A DNA stretch of 64,000 nt from Rhodothermales bacterium (GCA_039944855.1 JBDUXZ010000016.1:1-64000), one strand, 5' to 3'; numbered from the stretch's first letter, positions 34,688 through 45,375 are shown. Notes: generated from the letters alone by a model not told the origin. Program-made: numbers and translations.

Positions 34688-37143
34688 CGGTCTATTCCTG
34701 CGAGAACGAGCGCCGCCTCCAGCGTGTGGACGCCCACGCCACGCTGAACGGGATCGCGTACCTCGAAGTCGTCGACGGCGCGCTCTACTTCGACTTCGTT
34801 GGGACGCCGCCGCCGAGCGAGGACCTCCGGCAGCGAACGCTCCTCGTGCACGTCGTCAAGCCGCTCGCGGGGTCGCTCGGTGCCGTGAACGTCCGCATCG
34901 AAGCGCCGCCGCGCGCCGCGCCGGTGCAGGTGGCGTGGGCGCGTCGCGCCGCCGATGCCGCCGATCTCCGAGCCGAGGGGCGGATCTCCTCGCGCGAGCG
35001 CGACTTCCTCCTCGCCCTGCCCGAGCCGGAGCAGGTGCTCGTCGTGCGGACGACGGCGACGGGCGATTTCTCGACCTACACCCTCCGCCTCGTCACGTCC
35101 GTGACGGACGACGGGCCGCCGGACCCGTTCGACGTCCGTCTCGCGGCGCTCCGGTTCTCGTTCAAGGTCGCCTGTCCGAGCGAGTTCGACTGCGCGGTGG
35201 AGCCCGCGTGCCCGCCGCCGGACCTCACGACTCCGCACATCGACTACCTCGCGAAGGACTACGCGAGCTTCCGCCGGCTCCTCCTCGACCGGCTCAGCGT
35301 GGTGATGCCGGGGTGGACCGACCGGAGCGCGGCCGACCTCCAGATCGCCCTCGTCGAACTCCTCGCTTACGTCGGCGACCACCTCAGCTACGCGCAGGAC
35401 GCGGTTGGGACGGAGGCGTACCTCGGCACGGCCCGTCGCCGCGTCTCGCTCCGGCGCCACGCCCGCCTCCTCGACTACGCCGTCCACGAGGGCTGCAATG
35501 CGAGGGCGTGGGTCCACGTCACCGCCGGCAGCGCGGCGCCGCCCGTGCTGCCCGCCCGCACCGTGCTCCGCACGCGCGGCGAAGACGGCCTCGTCTTCGA
35601 GACGATGCACGACCTCGACCTCCGTGCCGTCCACAACCGGATCGATTTTTACACGTGGGAGGACGAGGCGTGCTGCCTCGCCGCCGGTGCGACGCGCGCG
35701 ACGCTCCTCAGCCGCGAGGACCCGACGACCGGCGTCCCGCTCGCCCTCGGCCCCGGCGACGTGCTCGTGTTCGAGGAAACGATCAGCCCGACGACCGGCC
35801 TCGCCGCCGATGCCGACCCGGCCCACCGCCACGCCGTCCGCCTCACCGACGCCGTACTCACGACGGACGCGCTCACGGGGGCCGAGGTCGTCGAGGTCGC
35901 GTGGCACGAGGGCGATGCGCTCCCGTCCGCGCTCTGCCTCTCGGCGCGCGTCGTCGCCGGCGGCGCGTTCGACGTGGTCCCGACGAGCGTCGCGCGCGGG
36001 AATGTCGTCCTCGCCGATCAGGGCGCGACGGTCGAGACGGACGACGTCGTGCCGCTCGAACCGGCGGTCGTGCCGGCGGGGCGGTACCGGCCGAGGTTGC
36101 CGTATCCCGTCGTCACGTTCGCCGAGCCGTACCGCCACGACGCGGCGGTGCGGGAGCCAGCATCGGCGGCGCTCGCGCAGGACCCCCGCGCGGCGCTCCC
36201 TTCGCAGCTCCGGCTCGACGGCGGCGAGACGTGGGTGCCGCAGCGCGACCTCCTCGGTAGCGGCCGGTTCGCGTCCGAGTTTGTCGTCGAGGTCGAGCGC
36301 GACGGGCGGGCGACGCTGCGCTTCGGCGACGACGTGCGGGGGAAGGCGCCGTCGGCGGGGAGCGCGTTCACGGCGCGCTACCGCGTGGGCAACGGGCCGG
36401 CGGGGAATGTCGGGGCCGGGGCGATCCGCGAGGCCGTCGGCGTCGCCGGGATCGACGCGGTGCGGAACCCGCTCGCGGCGACGGGCGGGACGGCGGCCGA
36501 GAGTATGGAGGAGGTGCGGCAGTTCGCGCCGCAGGCGTTCCGCACGCAGCAGCGCGCCGTCACCGAGGCCGACTACGCCGCCGTCGCCGAGCAGTTTGCG
36601 GGCGTGCAGAAAGCGGCGGCCCGCTTCCGCTGGACCGGGAGCTGGACGACGGTCTTCGTCACCGTCGACCGTACGGGCGGCCTCCCCGTCGACCCCGCGT
36701 TCGAAACAGCGATCCGCGCCCACCTCGACCGCTTTCGCCTCGCGGGTTACGACCTCGAGATCGACGACCCCGTGTTCGTCCCGCTCGACATCGTGCTCGA
36801 CGTGTGCGCCGCGCCGGGCTACTTCCGCAGCGATGTCAAGCGGGCGCTGCTCCGCTCGCTCAGCAGCCGCGACTTCCCCGACGGGCAACGCGGCTTCTTC
36901 CACCCGGACCGCTTCACGTTCGGGCAGCCCGTCTACCTCAGCCAACTCTACGAAGCCGCCCTCGCCGTCGAAGGCGTGGCCTCGGTCGAGGTCCGCAGGT
37001 TCCAGCGCTACAACGCGCGGCCCGACGGCGAACTGGAGGCGGGTGTGCTGCAACCCGCTGCGCTCGAAGTGATCCGGCTCGACAACGATCCGAGCGCGCC
37101 CGAGGATGGCAAGCTCGCCGTGGAGGTGGCGGGAGGCTTATGA
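34684..37143 (+). CDS. gpJ-like baseplate assembly protein (first of two)
   Basis: An 819-aa baseplate wedge protein of the J-like / Afp11 group. Conserved segments include IDYLAKDYASFRRLLLDRLS, DLQIALVELLAYVGDHLSYAQ and the VNRPLAATGG-type region DAVRNPLAATGGTAAESMEE. The later RAVTEADYAAVAEQFAGVQK and FHPDRFTFGQPVYLS are typical of the C-terminal half. The first 180 residues are beta-rich and specific to the large form. Coupled by ATGA overlaps to gp25 and to the second gpJ-like gene. Confidence 0.88.
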   Translation: MTVYSCENERRLQRVDAHATLNGIAYLEVVDGALYFDFVGTPPPSEDLRQRTLLVHVVKPLAGSLGAVNVRIEAPPRAAPVQVAWARRAADAADLRAEGRISSRERDFLLALPEPEQVLVVRTTATGDFSTYTLRLVTSVTDDGPPDPFDVRLAALRFSFKVACPSEFDCAVEPACPPPDLTTPHIDYLAKDYASFRRLLLDRLSVVMPGWTDRSAADLQIALVELLAYVGDHLSYAQDAVGTEAYLGTARRRVSLRRHARLLDYAVHEGCNARAWVHVTAGSAAPPVLPARTVLRTRGEDGLVFETMHDLDLRAVHNRIDFYTWEDEACCLAAGATRATLLSREDPTTGVPLALGPGDVLVFEETISPTTGLAADADPAHRHAVRLTDAVLTTDALTGAEVVEVAWHEGDALPSALCLSARVVAGGAFDVVPTSVARGNVVLADQGATVETDDVVPLEPAVVPAGRYRPRLPYPVVTFAEPYRHDAAVREPASAALAQDPRAALPSQLRLDGGETWVPQRDLLGSGRFASEFVVEVERDGRATLRFGDDVRGKAPSAGSAFTARYRVGNGPAGNVGAGAIREAVGVAGIDAVRNPLAATGGTAAESMEEVRQFAPQAFRTQQRAVTEADYAAVAEQFAGVQKAAARFRWTGSWTTVFVTVDRTGGLPVDPAFETAIRAHLDRFRLAGYDLEIDDPVFVPLDIVLDVCAAPGYFRSDVKRALLRSLSSRDFPDGQRGFFHPDRFTFGQPVYLSQLYEAALAVEGVASVEVRRFQRYNARPDGELEAGVLQPAALEVIRLDNDPSAPEDGKLAVEVAGGL

Positions 37144-39641
37144 GCACGAACGTCGATACACGCCCTTGCGGCTGCTGCGAAGGCATCGCCCCGCTCACGC
37201 CCGCCTCCGTCGAGAACCGGCCGGGGCTGTCGGCGCTCGCCTACCGCGTCGGCATCCACCCGCAGTTCGAGCAGGCGATGCACGTCGCGCTCGGGCGGCA
37301 GTCCGTCGACGACACCCGTCCCCTCGCCGACCTCGCCACGCGCGACAACAACGACCCCGCGCTCGCCCTCATCGACGGATGGGCGACGGTGCTCGACGTG
37401 CTGACGTTCTATCAGGAGCGGATCGCCAACGAGCACTACCTCCGCACGGCGACGGAGCGGCGGTCTGTCCTCGAACTCGCCCGGCAGATCGGCTACGAGC
37501 TCGACCCCGGCGTGGCGGCGGGGACGGTCCTCGCGTTCGCGCTCGAAACCGCGCTCGGCGCACCCGGCGTGGCGCGGATCCCCGTCGGGACGCGGGCGCA
37601 GAGTGTGCCGGGGCAAGACGAGCGCCCGCAGACGTTCGAGACGACGGAGGAGATCGAGGGGCGGGCGGCGTGGAACGCGATGCGTGCTCGGACGGCCGAG
37701 CCGTACACGCCCGGCATGCGCGCCCGCACGCTCTACCTCGCCGGCGTCACGACGAACCTCCGCAAAGGTGATGCGCTTCTCCTCGTCGGCGACGAGCGCG
37801 TGGGCGATCCCGGCAACGAGAATTGGGACGTGCGCCGTGTTAACACGCTCGTCCTCGACCGGGACCGGAACCTCACCATCGTCGGGCTCGACCGGCCGCT
37901 CGGTTCCGTCGTGCCCTATGTCCGGCCGGCAGCACAGCCCCGCGTCTACGCCCTCCGCACGCGCGCCGCCGTCTTCGGCTACAACGCACCAGATTGGCGT
38001 GCGATGCCGGCGGAGATCAAGCGCGTCTACCCCGGCACCGCCGATGGCGAGTGGCAGGGCCTCACGCTCTCCGGCATCGCCAACGACACTGAGGATGCCG
38101 ACCGCACGCTCTACCTCGACACGGCGTATCCGCAGATCGTGCCCGACAGCTGGGTCGTCGTCGCGACGAAGGAATACGCCGAGGTGTACCGCGTCGAGTC
38201 GGCGGCGGAGGACGCCCGCGTCGGCTTCGCGCTCTCGGGCAAATCGACGCGGCTCGTAGTCGACGGCGAAGGGCTCGTCGAGTGGTTCGACGACGACGTG
38301 CGCAAGATCGTCGTGTTCGGGCAGAGCGAGGAACTGGCGCAGACGGAGCGGCCCGTGACGACAGACGTGCGCGGAGACCGCGTCGTGCTCGCCGAGCGGA
38401 TCGAAAGGTTGGAAGAGGGTCGGCTCATCGCGGTCACCGGATTCGACGCGACGACGGGCGAGCCGCGCGCCGAGATCGCGACGCTCCTCCGCACCGAAGA
38501 CACCGGCGACGGCGTGACGCGACTCGTCTTTGAGGAGGCACTCGCGTTTGTGTACGACCGCGAGAGCGTCCGGCTCAACGCGAACGTGGCCCGCGCCACG
38601 CACGGCGAGTTCCGCGCCGAAGTCCTCGGCAGCGGCGACGGCTCCGCCACGTTTCAGCGGTTCGAGCTCCGCGACAAGCCGCTCACGCACGTCTCGGCCG
38701 CGACGCCGAGCGGGTCTGCGAGTACGCTCACCGTCCGCATCGGGGGCGTGCGGTGGGATGAGGTGCCGACGCTCTACGAGCAGCCGCCCGACGCCGAGGT
38801 CTACGTCGCCCGTCGCGCCGACGACGGCAGGACGACGGTGCAGTTCGGCGACGGCGTGGACGGCGCGCGGCTCCCGACCGGCGTCGAAAATGTCACGGCC
38901 GAGTACCGCGTCGGGATCGGGCTCGACGGGCTCGTGGACGCCGGGCAGATCAGCCTGCTGATGACGCGCCCGCTCGGCGTGCGCGACGTCGTCAACCCGC
39001 TCGCCTCGGATGGGGCCGACGACCCCGAGGTGCTCGGCGACGCCCGCGCGAACGCGCCGCTCACGGTCCTCACGCTCGACCGTGTCGTCTCGCTGCAAGA
39101 CTTCGAGGACTTCGCGCGGGCGTTCGCAGGTGTCGGGAAGGCGCAGGCGGCGCGGCTGTGGAGCGGCGAGGCGCCGCTCGTCTACCTCACCGTCGCGGGC
39201 GTCGAGGGCGCGGCCGTGCTCGCCACGTCGGAGCTGTACGCGAACCTCCGCGACGCCATCGACGGCGCGCGCGGGTCCACGGAACGGGTCGAAGTAGTGA
39301 CGTACGAATCGCTCCGCTTCGGCGTCGAAGCCGCCCTGATCCTCGACGAGCGGTTTGTCGCCGATGACGTGCTCGCGGCGGCGGCCGAGGCGGTGCGCGC
39401 GGCGTTCGCGTTCGAGCGCCGCGCCTTCGGGCAGGGCGTGACGGCGGGCGACGTGCTCGCCGTGCTGCAGCGCGTCGACGGGGTCGTCGCGGCCGACCTC
39501 GACCGGCTCGGTGGGGCGAACCCCGTCGACGAGCCGCGCCTGCTCGCGTTGCCGGCGCGCGTCGAGGGCGGCGTGCTCCGCCCGGCCCAACTCCTCACCG
39601 TCGACCCCGACGACATCCACTTAACCGAGCGCGCGACGTGA
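37140..39641 (+). CDS. gpJ-like baseplate assembly protein (second)
   Basis: An 833-aa relative of the previous protein. It shows the same family plan: DPALALIDGWATVLDVLTFYQ, then RIANEHYLRTATERRSVLEL near the N-terminus, later VQFGDGVDGARLPTGVENV and the VVNPLASDGADDPE region. The N-terminus has a Cys cluster (CGCCEG). Many non-Afp eCIS clusters carry two large gpJ-like wedges in tandem, where they probably build different layers of the wedge. It starts in an ATGA overlap and ends in a GTGA overlap. Confidence 0.85.
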   Translation: MSTNVDTRPCGCCEGIAPLTPASVENRPGLSALAYRVGIHPQFEQAMHVALGRQSVDDTRPLADLATRDNNDPALALIDGWATVLDVLTFYQERIANEHYLRTATERRSVLELARQIGYELDPGVAAGTVLAFALETALGAPGVARIPVGTRAQSVPGQDERPQTFETTEEIEGRAAWNAMRARTAEPYTPGMRARTLYLAGVTTNLRKGDALLLVGDERVGDPGNENWDVRRVNTLVLDRDRNLTIVGLDRPLGSVVPYVRPAAQPRVYALRTRAAVFGYNAPDWRAMPAEIKRVYPGTADGEWQGLTLSGIANDTEDADRTLYLDTAYPQIVPDSWVVVATKEYAEVYRVESAAEDARVGFALSGKSTRLVVDGEGLVEWFDDDVRKIVVFGQSEELAQTERPVTTDVRGDRVVLAERIERLEEGRLIAVTGFDATTGEPRAEIATLLRTEDTGDGVTRLVFEEALAFVYDRESVRLNANVARATHGEFRAEVLGSGDGSATFQRFELRDKPLTHVSAATPSGSASTLTVRIGGVRWDEVPTLYEQPPDAEVYVARRADDGRTTVQFGDGVDGARLPTGVENVTAEYRVGIGLDGLVDAGQISLLMTRPLGVRDVVNPLASDGADDPEVLGDARANAPLTVLTLDRVVSLQDFEDFARAFAGVGKAQAARLWSGEAPLVYLTVAGVEGAAVLATSELYANLRDAIDGARGSTERVEVVTYESLRFGVEAALILDERFVADDVLAAAAEAVRAAFAFERRAFGQGVTAGDVLAVLQRVDGVVAADLDRLGGANPVDEPRLLALPARVEGGVLRPAQLLTVDPDDIHLTERAT

Positions 39642-41932
39642 GCATCTTCACCCCCGATACGCTCTACGACCTCCTCCCGGCCGTCTACCGCCTCCGCGAT
39701 GCCGACGAGGGCGAGCCGCTGCGCGCGCTCGTCGTCGTGCTCGCCGAGCAAGCGGGGATCGTCAAGGCCGACATCGACCGGCTCTACGACAACCTCTTCA
39801 TCGAGACGTGCGAGGAGTGGGTCGTCCCGTACATCGGCGACCTCCTCGGCGTGCGGAACCTCCACGTCTTCGACGCCGACGCCTTCAGCCAGCGCGCGCA
39901 CGTCGCCAACACGCTCCGCTTCCGGCGGCGGAAGGGGACCGCGACGATGCTCGAGCAGCTCGCCTTCGACACGACGGGCTGGCGCGCCCGCGCCGTCGAG
40001 TTCTTCGATGTGCTGGCGACGACGCAATACCTCAACCACCTCCGTCCGCACAACCTCCGCACGCCCGACCTCCGCGCCACCGCCGCGCTCGACCTCGTCG
40101 GAACCGCGTTCGACACGGCCGCGCACACGGCCGACGTGCGGCGCATCGCCTCCGGCGGCATCCGGCACAACATCCCGAACGTCGGGCTCTTCCTGTGGCG
40201 GCTCCAGAGCTACGCCGTCCCACGCCGACAGGCCCGCGACCTCGGCGACGGGCGCTTCACCGTCCACCCGCTCGGGGTCGATGCGCCGCTCTTCAACCGG
40301 CCGCAGACCGAGGTCGAGATCACGCACCTCGCCGAAGAGATCAACGTGCCCGCGCCGCTGCGCCGCCGCCCGCTCTACGACGAACTCGAAGCCCGCCGCC
40401 AGGCCCTCGCCGAAGGCCGCACGCCGATGTTCGCCTACTTCGACGACCGCGCCGACGCCGCGCATCCGCCCGTCTTCCAGCTGTTCGTGGACGAGGCGCG
40501 CGACGGCGACGCGTGGCTGCCCGTCTCCGCCGATGAGGTGATGGTCTGCGACCTCTCGGGCTGGAACGACGCCGGCTGGACGCGGCCCGCCGCGTCGAAG
40601 ACGTACCACGTCCCGCAGCCCGATGGCACGACCGCGCCCGTGTCGATGCCGGTCCGCGCGGTCGTCGATCCCGTGCTCGGGCGCGTCGCGTTTCCGGCGA
40701 GTGAGACGCCGGGCGTCGTCCACGTCAGCTATGCATATGGCTTCAGCGCCGACCTCGGCGGCGGTCCCTACAACCGTCGCGCGAGCCTCGACGCCGACCT
40801 GCTCGGGGCCGCCGGGTGGCAGGTGGGCGTCGGTCGCGCCGCCACACTCGCCGCGCTCGGTGTGGCGGCCGACGGCACGCGATTCTTCGAGACGCTCACC
40901 GATGCCGTGGTCGCGTGGAACGGGCAGACGGAGAGCGACACCGGCGTGATCGCCGTCCTCGACAACGCCTCGTACGAAGAGACGCTCGCCGGCCCGTCGC
41001 GCATCGAGCTCGGCGAGGGGCGTCGGCTGCTCGTCGTCGCGGCGGACTGGCCGGGACTGGCGGAGGCGGGCACCGTCGAGCCCGACGAGCGGGTGGCGCA
41101 CGTGCGCGGCGATATCTCGGTCGTCGGAACGGCTGATGCGGCGAGCGATGCGCCCGGCGAGCTAACGATCAACGGGCTGCTCGTCGAAGGAAACGTAACC
41201 GTCGAGCCCGGGTACCTCGGCCTGCTCGCGTTCGACCACGTCAACGTGGGCGGGGTGACGGTCGAGGCCGCCGCCGCCGGTCCGAACGCGGAGCTTCGGC
41301 TCCGGCTCGGCCGAACGATCTCCGGTCCCGTCGTCGCGCCCGAAGCGATCCGCGAGGTGTGCGTGACCGACGGCATCCTCCTCGCCGAACTCGACGGCGG
41401 CGTACGTGGATTCGTACTCGCGGGAGCACTCGACGGGAGCACGGTCGGCCCACCCGCAACGGTGGAACGGAGCACATTCTTTGGTGGAGTGCGTGTCGTC
41501 GAGTTGACGCTCGCATCTGAGTCCATTTTCACTGAAAACGTAGACGTAGAGCGGCTGCAGCGCGGATGCGTCCGCTTTTCCTTCGTCCCGCCCTCGTCGC
41601 GCACGCCGCGCCGTTTCCGTTGTCAGCCCGACCTCGCCTTCGCCACGCGCGCCGACGAACTCGGCGTCGAGTCCGGGCTGCTCCCGGCTGCCGAGCGGCG
41701 GCGCATCCGGCTCCGCGTCGTGCCCGGCTTCACGTCCACGCGGCGGGCCGATCCCGGCTTCGCACAGCTCGGCCCGGCGTGCCCGGACGAGATCCGAACC
41801 GGCGCCGAAGACGGCTCCGAGGTGGGCGCGTTCGCCCTCCTCAAACAGCCGCAGCGCGAGGCCAACCTCCGCGCGACCCTCGACGAATACCTCCGCTTCG
41901 GCCTCGACGCCGGGCTCCTCTTCGCTACCTGA
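39638..41932 (+). CDS. gpI-like tail/baseplate protein with long beta extension
   Basis: A 764-aa protein starting at GTG within a four-base overlap. The first 230 residues match the phage tail protein I / Afp12-like family: LYDLLPAVYRLRDADEGEPL, FIETCEEWVVPYIGDLLGV and the FRRRKGTATMLEQLAFDTTGW block. The rest is beta-rich, with LNGLLVEGN-type repeated strands near 500-620 that look like a beta-helix. The conserved end ERLQRGCVRFSFVPPSSRTP follows. A stretch around 41455-41550 has clearly lower GC than the rest of the gene. It probably joins the baseplate to the fibre or tip protein 23 bases downstream. Confidence 0.8.
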   Translation: MSIFTPDTLYDLLPAVYRLRDADEGEPLRALVVVLAEQAGIVKADIDRLYDNLFIETCEEWVVPYIGDLLGVRNLHVFDADAFSQRAHVANTLRFRRRKGTATMLEQLAFDTTGWRARAVEFFDVLATTQYLNHLRPHNLRTPDLRATAALDLVGTAFDTAAHTADVRRIASGGIRHNIPNVGLFLWRLQSYAVPRRQARDLGDGRFTVHPLGVDAPLFNRPQTEVEITHLAEEINVPAPLRRRPLYDELEARRQALAEGRTPMFAYFDDRADAAHPPVFQLFVDEARDGDAWLPVSADEVMVCDLSGWNDAGWTRPAASKTYHVPQPDGTTAPVSMPVRAVVDPVLGRVAFPASETPGVVHVSYAYGFSADLGGGPYNRRASLDADLLGAAGWQVGVGRAATLAALGVAADGTRFFETLTDAVVAWNGQTESDTGVIAVLDNASYEETLAGPSRIELGEGRRLLVVAADWPGLAEAGTVEPDERVAHVRGDISVVGTADAASDAPGELTINGLLVEGNVTVEPGYLGLLAFDHVNVGGVTVEAAAAGPNAELRLRLGRTISGPVVAPEAIREVCVTDGILLAELDGGVRGFVLAGALDGSTVGPPATVERSTFFGGVRVVELTLASESIFTENVDVERLQRGCVRFSFVPPSSRTPRRFRCQPDLAFATRADELGVESGLLPAAERRRIRLRVVPGFTSTRRADPGFAQLGPACPDEIRTGAEDGSEVGAFALLKQPQREANLRATLDEYLRFGLDAGLLFAT

Positions 41933-41955
41933 TCTGCACTCAACCGTACCCTCCG

Positions 41956-44900
41956 ATGAAAGGCGACTTCACCCGATCCACGTTCGACCGGCGGCGGCAC
42001 TTCAGCGGGGTGCGGATGCAGCAGGGCCGTGTCCAACTCGACGCCGACTGGAACGAGCACGTCGACCTCACGACGTACCGCATCGAGACCGAGGCGGCCG
42101 ACACGGTGGGCGGCTGCGGCGCGCCGCTCCACGCCGACGGTTTCCGCCTCGTCGCCGACGCGGCCGATCTGACGGCCGACGAGGCCGCCCGCCCCGGCAA
42201 CGCCACGCCGCCGGCGCTCGGCGCGGGCGATGTCTACCTCACGGCGGGCCGGATGTACGTCGACGGCGTGCTGTGCGAGAACGAGCGGATCGTCCCGTAC
42301 ACCGCGCAGCCCGACCGGCCGGATCCCGAGCTTCCCGGCGACGGCACGCACCTCGCCGTGCTCGACGTGTGGACGCGCCACCTCACCGCGCTCGACCTCC
42401 CGCCCGACCCGGTCTTCCCAGACATCCGCGAGGTCGCCCTCGGCGGCCCGGACACGGCGACGCGGACGCGGACGGTGTGGCAGGTTCGCATGCTGCCGCT
42501 CGGCGACGGCGAGGACGCGCAGTGCCTCGGCGAGATCGAGGCGTGGGACGACCTCGTCGCGCCGCCGACGGGCCAGATCGCGGCGCGGGCCGAGGAGGGC
42601 GCGACGGCGGGCGACCCCTGCATCGTCACGCCCGGCGGCGGCTACCGCCGGCTCGAAAACCAGCTCTACCGCGTCGAGGTCCACACCGGCGGCGAGCGGA
42701 ACGGCGCCGTGTTCGTGTGGTCGCGCGACAACGGCACCGTCGCGGCGCGGTGGACCGGCGAGACCCCTGTGAGCCCCGGCGAACTGCAGATCACCGTCAG
42801 CACGCTCGGGCGCGACGAGGTGCTCCGCTTCGCCCCCGGGCAGTGGGCCGAGTTAACCGACGACGACCACCAACTCGAAGGGCGGCCCGGCCTGCTCGTT
42901 CCCATCCTCCGCGCCGAAGACGACGTGCTCACGCTCGACCTCACGGCCGCCATCGGCACGGAAACCAGCCTCGCCGACTACCCCGCAAACCCGCGTGTGC
43001 GCCGGTGGGACGGCATGATCGCGAACCCGACGAACGCGAACTGGCGCGCGCTCGAAGGCGGCGTGCAGGTCCAGTTCTTCGCCGGGACCTACCGCGCCGG
43101 CGACTACTGGCAGATCCCGGCGCGGACGGCGACGGCCGATGTCGTGTGGCCCGAGGAAGGCGGCGCCCCGCTTCGCCAGAGCCCTCACGGCATTCGCCAC
43201 CGCTACTGCCGCCTCGGCTTCGTCGCCGTCGGTGCCGACGGCGCGGTGAGCGTCACGGACTGCCGCCCGCTCTTCCCGCCCGTCTCCGAACTCTCGAGCC
43301 TGTTCTACGTCAGCGGCGACGGGCAGGAGTCCGCCCCGGCCGACGACGTGCTCCCGCACCCGTTGCAGGTTGGGGTGGCGAATGGGCGCTGGCCGGTGGC
43401 GGGCGCGACGGTCCGCTTCCGCGTGGACAGCGGCGGCGGGACGATCGACGGCGCGAGTGAGATCGAGGTGACGACGGGGAGCGACGGGATCGCGTCGGCC
43501 TCGTGGGAACTCGGCTCCGCCGACGCGCTGCAACGGGTCGAGGCAACCCTGCTCGACGCGGCGGGCGCCCCGATCCACCTCCCGATCCGGTTCACGGCGC
43601 GCTACGGCGCCGAGGGCCGCGAGCCCGGCTTCCACGTCACCCGCATCCGCGCCGGGAACGGCGCCCTCCTCAACGACAGCCTCGTCACGGTCAGCCGGCT
43701 CGCGGCCGGGATCGAGATCGAGTGCGACGCCGATCCCGCGCCGCTCGCCGTCCGCGACAAGCCGGTGTGCTTCGTGACGCTCCACCTCCCGTTCCCGTTC
43801 ACCGGCAGCGAGGTCGACCGGTGGGGCGACGACCTCGTGGCGACGCAGCCGATCCGGCTCGACGGGGACGCGCTCGTCGACGACAACGAGATCTTCTGGC
43901 GGGCCTCGGACCGCGCCCGCGACTGGCTCCGCTCGCAGCTCTTCGGCATCCTCGCGGAGAACGGCTACACCGGCCCGATCCTCGCCTACCTCACCGTCAA
44001 AGGCGATTTCATCTGGGAGGCGCAGCGGCCCGACCGCTACCTCGACGGCGACGTGCGGGGCCGCCTCCGCGATGACAACCGCACCGACGCCGTGCTCCCC
44101 AGCGGCGACGGGCGGCGGGGCGGCGACCTCAGCCTCTGGTTCTGGCTCGCTCGCGACGAGGGCGACCCCGATATCGCTGCCGAGCCGGACAACATTTTCT
44201 TTGGCGTCGTCACTGTCGGCGGGGCCGTCATCGAGTCGTTCGCCCTTCTCAATGAGGGTGATGCGCCGCTCGTCGTGAGCGCATTCGGCGTGCCGGGCCC
44301 GGCGTTCACCGTGCTCGACGCCGCGCCGCTCACGGTGCCGCCGGGCGGCTCGTCTACGGTCCGTGTCCGATTCGCACCGCCGACGGCCGGCCCGTTCAAC
44401 GGCCCGCTCGTCGTCGAGAGCAACGACCCCGACGAGCCGACGTTACAGGTCCTTTTGAGCGGTCGCGGTCTCGCGGTTCAGACCGACCCGGCGCGCGTGC
44501 AGATCATCCATAACGCCGTCGGTATCGGTCCGATCGACGTGTACGTGGGCGAGCGGCGCATCCTCAACGACTTCCCCATGCGCCGGGCCACGCCGTTCTT
44601 CTCGCAGGACGCCGGGCGGCGGCGCTTCGCCTTCGCCGGGCCGAACTCGACCTCGCCCGACGACGCCGCGTTCGCGCTCGACCTGGACCTCAGAGCGGGG
44701 CGAGCCTACGTCATCGTCACGTGCGGCAGCGGCGATGCGTTCACCGCCATCGTGCTGGAAGACGCCCGCGAGACCTCGGAGTCGCCCGGTGCCGTCGCGC
44801 TCCGTCCGTTCCACGGGCTCCTGCCGTTCGACGCCGTCACGTTCGGCATCTTCAACGATCAAGTCGCCGTGGCGCTTTGCGAGGGGGCGGACGGGTACAC

Positions 44901-45375
44901 CGTGGTCCCAACTGCCGCGACGCCGATCTCGCTCACGTTCGGCGGCGAGCCACCCGTCGATTTCCGCTTCGACCTCCGCCCGCACGGTGGCAGCGCCGTC
45001 ATCCTTCTCACCTCGGGCCGGGCGGGTGACGAAGCGAATCCGCCCGCCCTGTTCGGGTTCGACGGGAACGGGCAGCGTATCGATCCGATCAGACGGGTGA
45101 CCGGCGGCGGCGGCCTCGTCATCCTGCCTCGCGAACCGGTCACGGGCGGCAACGACCCGCTCCTCGACGTGCCGAGCGAGGCGCGGCGCGAGGTGACGGC
45201 CGTGCGCGGGATCGGCCCGGCCCTCGCGGAGCGGCTCGACGAGCGCGGCGTCCGGCGCGTCGGGCAGATCGTCGCGATGGAGCCGGACCAACTCGCCGGG
45301 ATGCTAGGGGTGAACCCGGACCGCGCCTCGGAGATGATCCGCGCGGCCGAGCGCCTGCTCGGCGGGTTGGAATGA
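41956..45375 (+). CDS. Large multidomain eCIS tip/fibre-like protein (DUF6519, Ig-like, ASH, DUF4397, HhH)
   Basis: An 1139-aa protein ending the injection operon. The N-terminal 450 residues are the DUF6519-type module (RRHFSGVRMQQGRVQLDADW) typical of the last structural gene of these clusters. Then come a bacterial Ig-like domain (about 470-540), an uncharacterised 540-740 region, an ASH/choice-of-anchor beta domain (about 745-840), a DUF4397-like domain (about 845-960; IIHNAVGIGPIDVYVG), a beta linker, and a C-terminal helix-hairpin-helix pair (about 1079-1139; AVRGIGPALAERLDERGVRR). The beta domains suit adhesion. The HhH end is unusual on a fibre. It is convergent with exbD, 39 bases apart. 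Confidence 0.82.
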   Translation: MKGDFTRSTFDRRRHFSGVRMQQGRVQLDADWNEHVDLTTYRIETEAADTVGGCGAPLHADGFRLVADAADLTADEAARPGNATPPALGAGDVYLTAGRMYVDGVLCENERIVPYTAQPDRPDPELPGDGTHLAVLDVWTRHLTALDLPPDPVFPDIREVALGGPDTATRTRTVWQVRMLPLGDGEDAQCLGEIEAWDDLVAPPTGQIAARAEEGATAGDPCIVTPGGGYRRLENQLYRVEVHTGGERNGAVFVWSRDNGTVAARWTGETPVSPGELQITVSTLGRDEVLRFAPGQWAELTDDDHQLEGRPGLLVPILRAEDDVLTLDLTAAIGTETSLADYPANPRVRRWDGMIANPTNANWRALEGGVQVQFFAGTYRAGDYWQIPARTATADVVWPEEGGAPLRQSPHGIRHRYCRLGFVAVGADGAVSVTDCRPLFPPVSELSSLFYVSGDGQESAPADDVLPHPLQVGVANGRWPVAGATVRFRVDSGGGTIDGASEIEVTTGSDGIASASWELGSADALQRVEATLLDAAGAPIHLPIRFTARYGAEGREPGFHVTRIRAGNGALLNDSLVTVSRLAAGIEIECDADPAPLAVRDKPVCFVTLHLPFPFTGSEVDRWGDDLVATQPIRLDGDALVDDNEIFWRASDRARDWLRSQLFGILAENGYTGPILAYLTVKGDFIWEAQRPDRYLDGDVRGRLRDDNRTDAVLPSGDGRRGGDLSLWFWLARDEGDPDIAAEPDNIFFGVVTVGGAVIESFALLNEGDAPLVVSAFGVPGPAFTVLDAAPLTVPPGGSSTVRVRFAPPTAGPFNGPLVVESNDPDEPTLQVLLSGRGLAVQTDPARVQIIHNAVGIGPIDVYVGERRILNDFPMRRATPFFSQDAGRRRFAFAGPNSTSPDDAAFALDLDLRAGRAYVIVTCGSGDAFTAIVLEDARETSESPGAVALRPFHGLLPFDAVTFGIFNDQVAVALCEGADGYTVVPTAATPISLTFGGEPPVDFRFDLRPHGGSAVILLTSGRAGDEANPPALFGFDGNGQRIDPIRRVTGGGGLVILPREPVTGGNDPLLDVPSEARREVTAVRGIGPALAERLDERGVRRVGQIVAMEPDQLAGMLGVNPDRASEMIRAAERLLGGLE

